Source: CAWBAT01 sp046331665
Lineage (GTDB): Bacteria; Acidobacteriota; Terriglobia; Versatilivoradales; Versatilivoraceae
Length of the DNA: 64,000 nt
Assembly (NCBI GenBank): GCA_046331665.1
Contig: JAXLQK010000014.1
Coordinates: 93,338 to 157,337 of the forward strand
Direction of reading: 5' to 3'
Shown here in pieces: positions 46,360 to 54,505 of this stretch; the first letter of the stretch is position 1; each line of letters begins with the position of its first letter. Both the position numbers and the translations under genes were made by a program. The notes beneath the pieces were generated by a model, which had not been told where the DNA came from, ran no database searches, and saw only the letters and a program-made list of their open reading frames with translations.

Positions 46360-46487
46360 GGGCGCGGGTGCAGTGGGCACACTGCGCTCCGTCGTACAGT
46401 CATTGGTTTCAGAAACGGGTCGTCAGAAGAAGGCCCCAAGATAGATTTTGTTCAAGGGCTCTTGAATACGTTTTTCAGAAGTGAATC

Positions 46488-47705
46488 ATGAAGAAAATAT
46501 CTTTTCTGGTCATCATTCTGAATGGGTTTGTGCTGCTAGGATTTGCCCAGGAGGCGCAGATTACACGCAGCCCTTCAGACAAACCCGGTAACTATAGGTC
46601 GGGGATAATACGAACCAGTAAATATACTCATTTTGTGCCAGAAGATTTAGCTGATCTTGTAAAGTCGTCACCATTGATTGTACGAGGCGTTGTCAGCATG
46701 CAATTACCGACCAGATGTACAGATGAAAGTTGTCTGTCATTGTATACAGACTTCGAATTTACGGTTAGTAAGGTTTTAAAAGATGATGGGACAAAACGAA
46801 AATTCGACAAAGTTATCGTTTCTCAAGACGGCGGGAAATTAGGGGATCTAGAAGTAATTTTTGATGACGAAGTGTTCATGCAAAAAGGGGAAGAATACAT
46901 CTTATGTCTTATTTTTGATCCACATGACGAGCGGGTTAATTACGATGGCGCTCGCTGGACTATGTTTGGGTTTAACAATGGGAAATTCAAGATAGTGGAT
47001 CAACGAGTGTTCGTAGAAGACACCTCTGTTTTTAGAAACGTGAATAAAGATGGTAGCCCCAATTCTAGCCCATTGGAAGGCATTTCGGCAGATACCCTTG
47101 TGTCACGAATTGAATCTGCAGAGGCGCATACTACACGCAGCACTTCAGATAATCCCGGTGACGTTATCTATAAGGGAATTATACGGCCGACTAAGCATGC
47201 TGACTTTACCCCAGAAGATTTAGCTGATCTTGTGAAATGGTCACCATTGATTGTGCGAGGAGTTATCAGCATGCAATTACCGACCAGATGTACAGATGAA
47301 AGTTGTCGGTCATTATATACGGACTTCGAATTTACCATTAGTAAGGGTTTAAAACTTGATGATCCGAGACGAAAACTCGATAAGCTTATCGTTTCTCAAG
47401 ACGGTGGCAAATTAGGGGATCTGGAAGTAAATTTTGTAGGTGAGGTGTTAATGCGAGAAGGAGAAGAATACATCTTGTGCCTACGTCCTGATCCTAATGA
47501 GGATCGGCTGCATTACGATGGCGCTCGTTGGACCATCTTTGGGTTTTATAATGGGAAATTCAAGATAGTGAATGAACAGGTGGTCGTAGAGGACAACTCT
47601 GTTTTTAAGAACGTGATTAGAGATGGCGTCCCCAATTCTAGATCTTTGGAGGGAATTTCGGTGGATACCCTTGTGGCACAAATTGAGGCTGCATTGGCTA
47701 ATTAA
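46488..47705 (+). CDS. secreted protein with an internal tandem duplication
   Basis: 405 residues: signal peptide (KKISFLVIILNGFVLLGFAQ), then two copies of a unit of about 190 residues, at about 42-210 and 233-402. Each carries PEDLADLVKxSPLIVRG, the Cys pair in PTRCTDESC, LYTDFEFT, SQDGGKLGDLEV, a GEEYILCL strand and the YDGARWT-FGF-NGKFKIV end. The copies are highly alike in DNA as well: the stretch GCAATTACCGACCAGATGTA occurs in both, 573 bases apart. Recent duplication. No family recognised. This gene is visibly more AT-rich than its neighbours, suggesting transfer. Confidence 0.8.
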   Translation: MKKISFLVIILNGFVLLGFAQEAQITRSPSDKPGNYRSGIIRTSKYTHFVPEDLADLVKSSPLIVRGVVSMQLPTRCTDESCLSLYTDFEFTVSKVLKDDGTKRKFDKVIVSQDGGKLGDLEVIFDDEVFMQKGEEYILCLIFDPHDERVNYDGARWTMFGFNNGKFKIVDQRVFVEDTSVFRNVNKDGSPNSSPLEGISADTLVSRIESAEAHTTRSTSDNPGDVIYKGIIRPTKHADFTPEDLADLVKWSPLIVRGVISMQLPTRCTDESCRSLYTDFEFTISKGLKLDDPRRKLDKLIVSQDGGKLGDLEVNFVGEVLMREGEEYILCLRPDPNEDRLHYDGARWTIFGFYNGKFKIVNEQVVVEDNSVFKNVIRDGVPNSRSLEGISVDTLVAQIEAALAN

Positions 47706-47768
47706 CCGGGAGGAAATTTGCTGGAATAGAAAACGGTTCAATTCTTGCGCTACGTGGAAATTTTCGCC

Positions 47769-47803
47769 AATTGTCATTCGTCATTTGGCATTCGGCACGT
47801 GGC
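47769..47803. repeat. short heptamer run upstream of the ABC permease gene
   Basis: CATTNGN units (TCATTCG, TCATTTG, GCATTCG, GCACGTG) recur at 7-base steps, resembling the longer arrays elsewhere. Confidence 0.5.
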
Positions 47804-47900
47804 CTCCCTTGCTTGACAGAGCCTCTAGATATGGTACCCTTTGTCGATTGAGCGCCAGGACCTCTCGATCGGGATCCAGCTGAGGCCGAACCCCCTTTTT

Positions 47901-49067
47901 ATGCGAAAGTACATTCCTTTTGCATTCAAAAATTCCCTCCGGAACAAGAGAAGAACCATCTTAACGATCCTGAGCATTTCGGTATCGTTGTTTCTTTTGG
48001 GAATGCTCTTTGCGCTATACCATGCATTTTATTATCGTTCCGGGCCGCCTGAACAGGCGTTGCGCATTGTCACCCGAAACCGAGTGTCGCTGACGTTTTC
48101 CTTGCCGGAATATTATGGCGAGAAGATTCGACAGCTCTCGGGAGTGAAATACCTGACGACCCGCTCCTGGTTCCAGGGGCTTTACATTGATAATCGTCCG
48201 GAACACTTTTTCCCGCGCTTTGCCACCGACCCGGAAACAATCTTCAAAGTCTATCCTGAGATGAAAATTTCTCCGGATGAGCTGAAGGCGTTTCAATCCG
48301 AGCGCACCGCCGCCGCCGTGGGAAAGAGTCTGGCCGAACGCCAGAATTTTAAGCTTGGCCAGCGAATAACGATCAAGGGAGATATTTATCCCGTTGACGT
48401 TGAGTTGACGATCCGTGCTATTTTTGAAGGGACCGAGCAAGGCTCCGACGCCGTCCTCTATTTTCATCGCAAGTACCTGGAAGAAGGGCTTTCAGAGGCC
48501 AAAAAGGGCACGGTGGGAACTTTTGTCCTGCTGGCCGATTCTCCGGAGGACGTTTCCAGGATCTGCAAAGACGTCGATGAAATGTTCAGGAATTCAGACC
48601 GCCAAACCAAGACCGAATCGGAACGCGCTTTTTATTTAAGCTTTGTGTCGCAATTGGGGAATGTCAAATTGTTCCTGTTGAGCATTTGCGGGGCTGTCGT
48701 TTTCACGATTCTTTTGGTGTCGGCAAATACCATGGCCATGTCCGTCCGTGAACGGATTCGGGAGGTCGGTGTCTTGAAGACTCTGGGATTTACAACGGGC
48801 AAAGTGCTGGGATTGATCATCTTCGAAGCGGTGATCATGGCCATGGCGGGGGGATTGTTGGGAAGCTTTCTGGCCTTCTCACTCTGCCAGGTCTTAAATA
48901 AAATTCCGTCGATGCGAATGATCTTCTTTGCCGGTCTTATCATGCCGCCGTCGGTTCTTCTCATCTGTTTGAGCGTGGCTTTTGCTGTTGGTTTCCTCAG
49001 TTCGGTGTTCCCCGCATGGAACGCCTCCCGGGTGCCGATCACAGATGCCTTGCGCCATGCCGGTTGA
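47901..49067 (+). CDS. MacB/FtsX-type ABC transporter permease
   Basis: 388 residues from ATG 47901; longer frame to 47841 has no support. First transmembrane helix is ILTILSISVSLFLLGMLFAL, followed by a large periplasmic domain (PEHFFPRFATDPETIFKVYP, with strands as in MacB-like proteins) and three C-terminal helices, including LGNVKLFLLSICGAVVFTIL and IIFEAVIMAMAGGLLGSFLA. The motif REVGVLKTLGFTTGKVLGL contacts the ATPase. First gene of a four-gene export set with another permease, an adaptor and an ATPase. Confidence 0.9.
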   Translation: MRKYIPFAFKNSLRNKRRTILTILSISVSLFLLGMLFALYHAFYYRSGPPEQALRIVTRNRVSLTFSLPEYYGEKIRQLSGVKYLTTRSWFQGLYIDNRPEHFFPRFATDPETIFKVYPEMKISPDELKAFQSERTAAAVGKSLAERQNFKLGQRITIKGDIYPVDVELTIRAIFEGTEQGSDAVLYFHRKYLEEGLSEAKKGTVGTFVLLADSPEDVSRICKDVDEMFRNSDRQTKTESERAFYLSFVSQLGNVKLFLLSICGAVVFTILLVSANTMAMSVRERIREVGVLKTLGFTTGKVLGLIIFEAVIMAMAGGLLGSFLAFSLCQVLNKIPSMRMIFFAGLIMPPSVLLICLSVAFAVGFLSSVFPAWNASRVPITDALRHAG

Positions 49068-49145
49068 TTGAATGAATCAGTAGGAGCATGAGGCGCCTGG
49101 CCATGAAGGACAATCCACAACCCAGTCTGACGAACTGAACCCACC

Positions 49146-50312
49146 ATGGCTATTCCACTCTATTACAATCTTCGGAATCTGCGCTATCGCAAGACTACCA
49201 CCATGATGACCGCGCTCGGCATCGCTCTGACGGTGGCCGTCCTGCTGGGGATCATGGCCATGGTGGTGGGCCTCAAATCCGCTTTGCGTTCTTCCGGTCA
49301 TCCCCTGAATCTGATCGTGATGCGCAAGAACTCCAGCTCGGAGCTGATCAGCCAGATTGCGCGTGAATCCATCCTGGATATTCGTTTCAAGAATGGGATT
49401 CAGAAGTTTCCAGACGGCGAGCCGATGGTTTCCGGCGAAATTGTGACCGTGATTAATCTTCCCGGGAAAGACAAGCCCGAGGGAGCCAATGTCAATATTC
49501 GCGGACTATCCGAAGTCGGAGTCAAAATGCGGCCGGAAGTATCCGTCATTGCCGGCCGTTGGTATGAGACGGGACAACGCGAGATCGTGGTTGGAAAGTC
49601 CGTCGCCTCCCGTTATGCAGGAACGGGATTGGGAGAGTCGCTCCGCTTTGGACGCGGCGACTGGAAAATTGTGGGGATCTTCGACGGCCAAGGGACGGCC
49701 TTCGAAAGCGAAATCTGGGCGGAGCTGAACCAAATCGCCGCCGATTTCAACCGCAGCGAAGTCCTGTCCTCGGCTCTGGTTCGCGCGACCGACCCCGTCG
49801 CTCTGGCCGCGTTGGTGAACAACCTCTCCGATGACCAGCGCCTCTATCTCGAAGGACGCTCTGAAGCCGCTTATTATGCCGAACAGACCAGCTCCGCGCG
49901 GCCTATTGAATTCCTTGGTGTCTTCGTGGCCATCATCATGGCGATCGGAAGCAGTTTCGCGGCCATGAATACGATGTATGCGGCCGTCTCCCGTCGTTCC
50001 AGGGAAATTGGGACATTGCGGGTTCTGGGATTTTCCCGGGCTAGTATTCTGGTCTCCTTTGTGATTGAGTCTTTGCTATTATCCTTTTTAGGGGGCCTTT
50101 TGGGTGTGCTCCTGGTCTTGCCGTTGAACGGAATGGAGAGCGGGATCGGCAACGCCGTTACCTTCAGCCAGACCAGTTTCGATTTCCGAGTCACCCCGGA
50201 AATTATCCTGACGGGCTTGGCATTCGCGACTTTGATGGGAATCCTCGGCGGCTTTCTCCCCGCGCGAAGCGCCTCGAAACAAGATATTTTGAATGCACTG
50301 CGTGAATTATGA
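49146..50312 (+). CDS. MacB/FtsX-type ABC transporter permease
   Basis: 388 residues with the same plan as its neighbour: N-terminal helix (TTMMTALGIALTVAVLLGIM), periplasmic domain about 60-270 (ASVLSSALVRAT-like strands), and three C-terminal helices with EIGTLRVLGFSRASILVSFV, the ATPase contact. It lacks its own ATPase domain, so pairs with the gene product at 47901 or forms a homodimer. It overlaps the adaptor start by four bases (ATGA), a coupling signal. Confidence 0.9.
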   Translation: MAIPLYYNLRNLRYRKTTTMMTALGIALTVAVLLGIMAMVVGLKSALRSSGHPLNLIVMRKNSSSELISQIARESILDIRFKNGIQKFPDGEPMVSGEIVTVINLPGKDKPEGANVNIRGLSEVGVKMRPEVSVIAGRWYETGQREIVVGKSVASRYAGTGLGESLRFGRGDWKIVGIFDGQGTAFESEIWAELNQIAADFNRSEVLSSALVRATDPVALAALVNNLSDDQRLYLEGRSEAAYYAEQTSSARPIEFLGVFVAIIMAIGSSFAAMNTMYAAVSRRSREIGTLRVLGFSRASILVSFVIESLLLSFLGGLLGVLLVLPLNGMESGIGNAVTFSQTSFDFRVTPEIILTGLAFATLMGILGGFLPARSASKQDILNALREL

Positions 50313-51694
50313 GCACTGAAAGACCGAGCCTGGATCAAGGCCTGAACAAACTGAAGATTGACCGTGCCCAGTCCCGAAAGAGCGAGGGAGCATCGCCCTG
50401 GGCCATCCGCTGGATCCTTATTGGCGTTGGGATCTTTGTTTTGCTGGGCCTCGGCGTGTTGGCGACCCGCTTTACCAGCCAGGCCACCGAGGTGGAAATT
50501 TTCAGGGTCAGCGCCCGGCCTGCGGGAGGAGGCGATGAATCAGGTGTGGTTCTGAACGCAGCAGGGTACATCGTCGCGCACCATAAGATTCAGTTGGGGG
50601 CCAAAGTGATCGGCAAGGTCGATTGGATAGGCGTCGAGAAAGGCGATTCCGTCAAAAAGGGACAGATTCTGGTTCGGCTCGAAGACAATGAGTATCAGGC
50701 GCAATTACAGCAGGCCAAAGGGAACCTGGAGACCTTGCAAAACCAATTGAAGGAGCTGGAAAACGGCTCCCGCCCGGAAGAAATTGCCCGGGCTTTGGCT
50801 AATTTGCAGCAAGCCAAGGCTGACCTGGAGAACGCCCGTGTGAACCTCGAACGCGTGCGCGGTCTGCATAAGGAAGGAGTTGCCCCGCCGCAAGATCTGG
50901 ATAATGCGCAGGCGCGATTCGATGCGCAGGAAGCCCGAGTCAATTCTCTCACTCGCGATTACGACCTTTACCGTATTGGCCCGCGCCGCGAGGTTATCGA
51001 GGCGATGCGGGGCCGGGTGGAACAGGCGAAAGGGGAAGTCGCATTGCGTGAGACCTATCTGGATGCCACCATCATCCGGGCACCGATTGACGGAACCATC
51101 CTGGAGCGTGTCGTCGAAAAGGGGGAATTTCTTACCACCGGCTTTGTGGGGGATAAAGGAGCCAAAGGGTTTGTCGTTTCGATGGCGGATTTAAACGATC
51201 TCCAGGTCGAGCTCGACATCAGCCAGGATGATTTTGCCAAGCTGACGATGGGACAGAAGGGGATTGTCACGACAGATGCCTTTCCAGACCGCAAATATGA
51301 CGGAGTGATCGCAGAAATGTCTCCCGAAGCCAACCGGCAAAAAGCCACAGTGCAAGTCAAAGTTCAGATCCTCAAACCGGACTCTTATTTGCGTCCGGAA
51401 ATGAATGCGCGCACGGCCTTCCTGGCGAACGAAACGGCGCAGAAAAAAAATGGTCCCCCCTCCCCCGGGCAAATCGTGATTCCCAGCTCTGCCATTCGCG
51501 ACGCCAGCGGAAAGAAATCCATCTTCATCGTGCTTGACGGCAAAGTCATAGAACGAAAAGTCAAAGTAGGAAACCCTACTTCGAAGGGGATTGAAGTGGC
51601 GGATGGGTTGATCGGGGGGGAGGAAATTGTTCTCAATCCCCCAGCCACCCTGAAAGATGGAGATCGAGTCCAAATCAAACCAAAGCAGGGATAG
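50309..51694 (+). CDS. HlyD/MacA-type periplasmic adaptor
   Basis: 461 residues. One N-terminal membrane helix (WILIGVGIFVLLGLGVLATR), then lipoyl and coiled-coil parts (KIQLGAKVIGKVDWIGVEKG, QLQQAKGNLETLQNQLKELE, NVLERVRGLHKEGVAPPQDL) and a beta-barrel plus membrane-proximal part ending in VADGLIGGEEIVLNPPATL. It would link the ABC permeases to an outer-membrane channel; none is adjacent, so an unlinked TolC is needed. Start lies in the stop of the second permease. Confidence 0.88.
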   Translation: MSTERPSLDQGLNKLKIDRAQSRKSEGASPWAIRWILIGVGIFVLLGLGVLATRFTSQATEVEIFRVSARPAGGGDESGVVLNAAGYIVAHHKIQLGAKVIGKVDWIGVEKGDSVKKGQILVRLEDNEYQAQLQQAKGNLETLQNQLKELENGSRPEEIARALANLQQAKADLENARVNLERVRGLHKEGVAPPQDLDNAQARFDAQEARVNSLTRDYDLYRIGPRREVIEAMRGRVEQAKGEVALRETYLDATIIRAPIDGTILERVVEKGEFLTTGFVGDKGAKGFVVSMADLNDLQVELDISQDDFAKLTMGQKGIVTTDAFPDRKYDGVIAEMSPEANRQKATVQVKVQILKPDSYLRPEMNARTAFLANETAQKKNGPPSPGQIVIPSSAIRDASGKKSIFIVLDGKVIERKVKVGNPTSKGIEVADGLIGGEEIVLNPPATLKDGDRVQIKPKQG

Positions 51695-51717
51695 CTGAAA
51701 CACTGCGAAGGGAATCT

Positions 51718-52416
51718 ATGGAAGACAACACGATCATTGAAACCGCAGACCTCCACAAAATTTACAAGCGGGACGAATTCAAGATTGTGGCTTTACAAAA
51801 TGCCAATATCAGGATCCAAAGAGGGGAGTTTGTGGCCTTAATGGGCCCTTCCGGGTCCGGCAAATCTACCTTATTGCACTTGATTGCTGCCATTGACCGG
51901 CCGACTCAGGGGAGAGTGCGCGTTCTGGGTCAGGACTTGCAGGAGCTGAGTGACAAGCAGATCGCCCACTGGCGCAACGAGCACGTCGGGTTCGTCTTTC
52001 AGACATTCAACTTGATTCCCGTTTTGACCGCCCGGGAAAATGTCGAACTGCCTCTTTTGCTGACCCACTTAAGCAAACGGGAAAGAATCGACCATGCCGA
52101 GAATGCCCTTAAGCTCGTTGGGCTGGGAGATCGACTCGGACACTATCCCCGTCAATTGTCGGGCGGGCAGGAACAACGCGTGGCCATTGCGCGGGCGATT
52201 GTCACTGACCCTCAACTCATCCTGGCAGACGAACCGACCGGAGACCTGGATGCCAATTCAGCGACGGAAATCCTGACCATCCTCTCGAAACTCAACAAGG
52301 AGTTCAATAAAACGGTTGTCATGGTGACGCATGACCGTCACGCCGCGAAATTTGCCAGCAAGATTCGTTATCTCGAAAAAGGCGAACTTCTCCCTGAGGG
52401 AACGGTACCGCAATAA
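51718..52416 (+). CDS. ABC transporter ATP-binding protein (MacB/LolD type)
   Basis: 232 residues, one nucleotide-binding domain. Walker A GPSGSGKST at about 42-50, Q-loop FQTFNLIPVLTARENV, signature LSGGQEQRVAIARAI, Walker B LILADEPTGDLD and switch His in MVTHDRHAAKF. Closest to the LolD/MacB-like group that drives extrusion of lipids, peptides or drugs. It follows the adaptor by 23 bases. Order permease-permease-adaptor-ATPase argues for a single operon. Confidence 0.95.
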   Translation: MEDNTIIETADLHKIYKRDEFKIVALQNANIRIQRGEFVALMGPSGSGKSTLLHLIAAIDRPTQGRVRVLGQDLQELSDKQIAHWRNEHVGFVFQTFNLIPVLTARENVELPLLLTHLSKRERIDHAENALKLVGLGDRLGHYPRQLSGGQEQRVAIARAIVTDPQLILADEPTGDLDANSATEILTILSKLNKEFNKTVVMVTHDRHAAKFASKIRYLEKGELLPEGTVPQ

Positions 52417-52552
52417 CTCCTCCGTTGAACACTACGCCCCTGAGTCGCTGGAGGACGCGCCTCGGTTTCCCTGAAGGGCCGCAGTGGTTGGCCCTCTTCA
52501 AGCACCAAGCAAGGGAAAGCAGAACGGTTCTTACCTGGCGGCACTTCGATCC

Positions 52553-53314
52553 ATGATTCCACTTGACGCCATCTCCATTATGCTCCTCGAAACCCAATCT
52601 GCCGGGAATCTTGGGTCTGTCGCGAGGGTCATGAAGAATATGGGACTGAGCTCTCTGGTGCTTGTCAATCCTCAATGTGATATCGGCCCGGAGGCAAACC
52701 AGCTCGCTTGTGGAGCAGACGACATCCTGCTGTCGGCGGTTCGCACCGAAAGCCTGGTCGAGGCGCTCGCGCCTTTTCATCTCTGTGTTGGAACCACGTC
52801 ACGATTCGTGCCTACTTTTCCCCAGGTTTTTACGCCCCGGCAATTGGCAGCCCAGCTTACGGAGTTCTCCCCAAAGAGTCGGCTGGCCCTACTCTTCGGG
52901 CCGGAGCGAACAGGACTCACCAATGAGCATGTCCAGTACTGCCAATGGCTCGTGACCATTCCAACCCACCCGGAATTTGAATCCATGAATCTGTCTCACG
53001 CCGTTGCCATTCTGGCCTACGAGCTCGCCAGTGGTCAGCCTCAACCCTCCCTGGGAAGACCGATACAATACGCCGCATTGAACCAAATTGAATCTTTTTG
53101 TCAGACTCTTCAGGAGGATCTCGAAACAATCGGGTTTTTGAAACCGCCGGACTCGGAACGCCTGATGGTTACGCTTCGTAATATTTTGTCTCGCGCCTCC
53201 CTGGAAGAACGCGATGTTCAAATCCTCAGAGGGATTCTCAGACAATGGCATTGGTATGCAGGGAAACTCCACTCGCAGGCAGGCGATGCGAAAAGCCGGG
53301 AACGTCCTTCATGA
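52553..53314 (+). CDS. TrmH/SpoU-family RNA 2'-O-methyltransferase (TrmJ-like)
   Basis: 253 residues from ATG 52553; the longer frame before it shows no homology. Motifs: ISIMLLETQSAGNLGSVARV (motif 1), LALLFGPERTGLTNEHVQYC (motif 2) and FESMNLSHAVAILAYELASG (motif 3), which form the deep trefoil knot that binds SAM. The C-terminal helical part (about 180-253) is of TrmJ length. TrmJ modifies position 32 of tRNAs; rRNA targets are also possible. It follows the ABC operon by about 137 bases. Confidence 0.9.
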   Translation: MIPLDAISIMLLETQSAGNLGSVARVMKNMGLSSLVLVNPQCDIGPEANQLACGADDILLSAVRTESLVEALAPFHLCVGTTSRFVPTFPQVFTPRQLAAQLTEFSPKSRLALLFGPERTGLTNEHVQYCQWLVTIPTHPEFESMNLSHAVAILAYELASGQPQPSLGRPIQYAALNQIESFCQTLQEDLETIGFLKPPDSERLMVTLRNILSRASLEERDVQILRGILRQWHWYAGKLHSQAGDAKSRERPS

Positions 53315-53404
53315 TCAGTTCGGGATGCCGCAGAAAGATGGCCCCTGCGGCTTATCTGAAAGAGTCCAATCCATTATCTTCATTTTTCGAGGTCTACAAG
53401 AACG

Positions 53405-54397
53405 ATGAACACTCAAGTCCCCCCTTCCCTCCCCCTCAAGGAAGAACCCAAAGACCTCGGTTTCGGATCCGTAGTTGCTCGCGAAAGCCGCCTGCGCCTG
53501 CTAAATAGAGACGGCAGTTTCAATGTCTCCCGGGCGGGACTGCGGGTTACCGCAACGCTCAATTTGTATCATTCGCTTTTGACCATGTCCTGGTCGCGAT
53601 TTCTGCTAATTCTCTCCACCTTTTACCTGGTCATCAATGCGCTTTTTGCACTGATCTACCTTCTTTGCGGGTCCAATGCGTTAAATGGGCCGGGAGCGGG
53701 CGCGCTGGAGAGTCCGTTTCTACGGGCCTTCTTTTTCAGTATTCAGACTTTTGCCACGATCGGCTACGGGCAGATCGGCCCCGTAGGCCTGGCGGCTAAT
53801 CTCATTGTGACCTTTGAATCCTTTGCTGGATTGCTGGCGCTCGCCCTGGCCACCGGCATGATCTTTGCCCGGTTCTCCAGACCGACGGCAAAAATTCTCT
53901 TTAGCAACCATGCGGTGATTGCCCCGTACCAGGGAGGCTCGGCTTTTGAGTTTCGGGTTGCCAATACCCGCAAAAACCAGCTCATTGAATTGGAGGCCAA
54001 GGTCCTCTTCAGCCGCATGGACGCCCAGGGAGGACGCCAGTTTTACGAACTACAACTGGAACGGCGAAAAGTAGTGTTCTTCCCTTTGAGTTGGACGATC
54101 GTGCATCCCATTGACGGGCGCAGCCCTCTCTCAGGATTGACAGAGCAGGACTTTCATCACGAGGACGCCGAGTTTCTGGTGCTATTGACCGGAATTGATG
54201 AAACGTTTTCCCAGACGGTTCATGCTCGCTCCTCGTACAAGGCGCATGAAATTGTCTGGAATGCCCGATTTACCAACATCTTCAACCGTGAGGATGGCAG
54301 ACACCGTCTCCGGATTGACGTGAATCGATTACATGATATCGAGCGGTCGATTCCGGAAAGTCACGACATGCCCCAAATTCCCGATTCTGGTTCCTAG
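53405..54397 (+). CDS. KirBac-type inward-rectifier potassium channel
   Basis: 330 residues. Slide helix region near LRVTATLNLYHSLLTMSWSR, outer helix LLILSTFYLVINALFALIYL, pore helix and selectivity filter TIGYG at 118-122, inner helix NLIVTFESFAGLLALALATG. The cytoplasmic immunoglobulin-like domain follows from FSRPTAKILFSNHAVIAPYQ, with QFYELQLERRKVVFFPLSWT and DFHHEDAEFLVLLTGID. The full family architecture is present. Potassium flux across the inner membrane. Independent gene, 91 bases after the methyltransferase. Confidence 0.93.
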   Translation: MNTQVPPSLPLKEEPKDLGFGSVVARESRLRLLNRDGSFNVSRAGLRVTATLNLYHSLLTMSWSRFLLILSTFYLVINALFALIYLLCGSNALNGPGAGALESPFLRAFFFSIQTFATIGYGQIGPVGLAANLIVTFESFAGLLALALATGMIFARFSRPTAKILFSNHAVIAPYQGGSAFEFRVANTRKNQLIELEAKVLFSRMDAQGGRQFYELQLERRKVVFFPLSWTIVHPIDGRSPLSGLTEQDFHHEDAEFLVLLTGIDETFSQTVHARSSYKAHEIVWNARFTNIFNREDGRHRLRIDVNRLHDIERSIPESHDMPQIPDSGS

Positions 54398-54505
54398 TGG
54401 AGTTCCTGTCTTTTTGGTACCAAGGAATATCGTTTCCTATATCTTTTCAACTCATACCAATCGCTCTTTCAGAACAAGTAAGGACAGCTGTAAGGAGGAA
54501 GATCA

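Noticed and set aside
53405..54397. KirBac gene as a phage or plasmid cargo
   Set aside because: Base composition and flanking genes look chromosomal; KirBac genes are regular in environmental bacteria.
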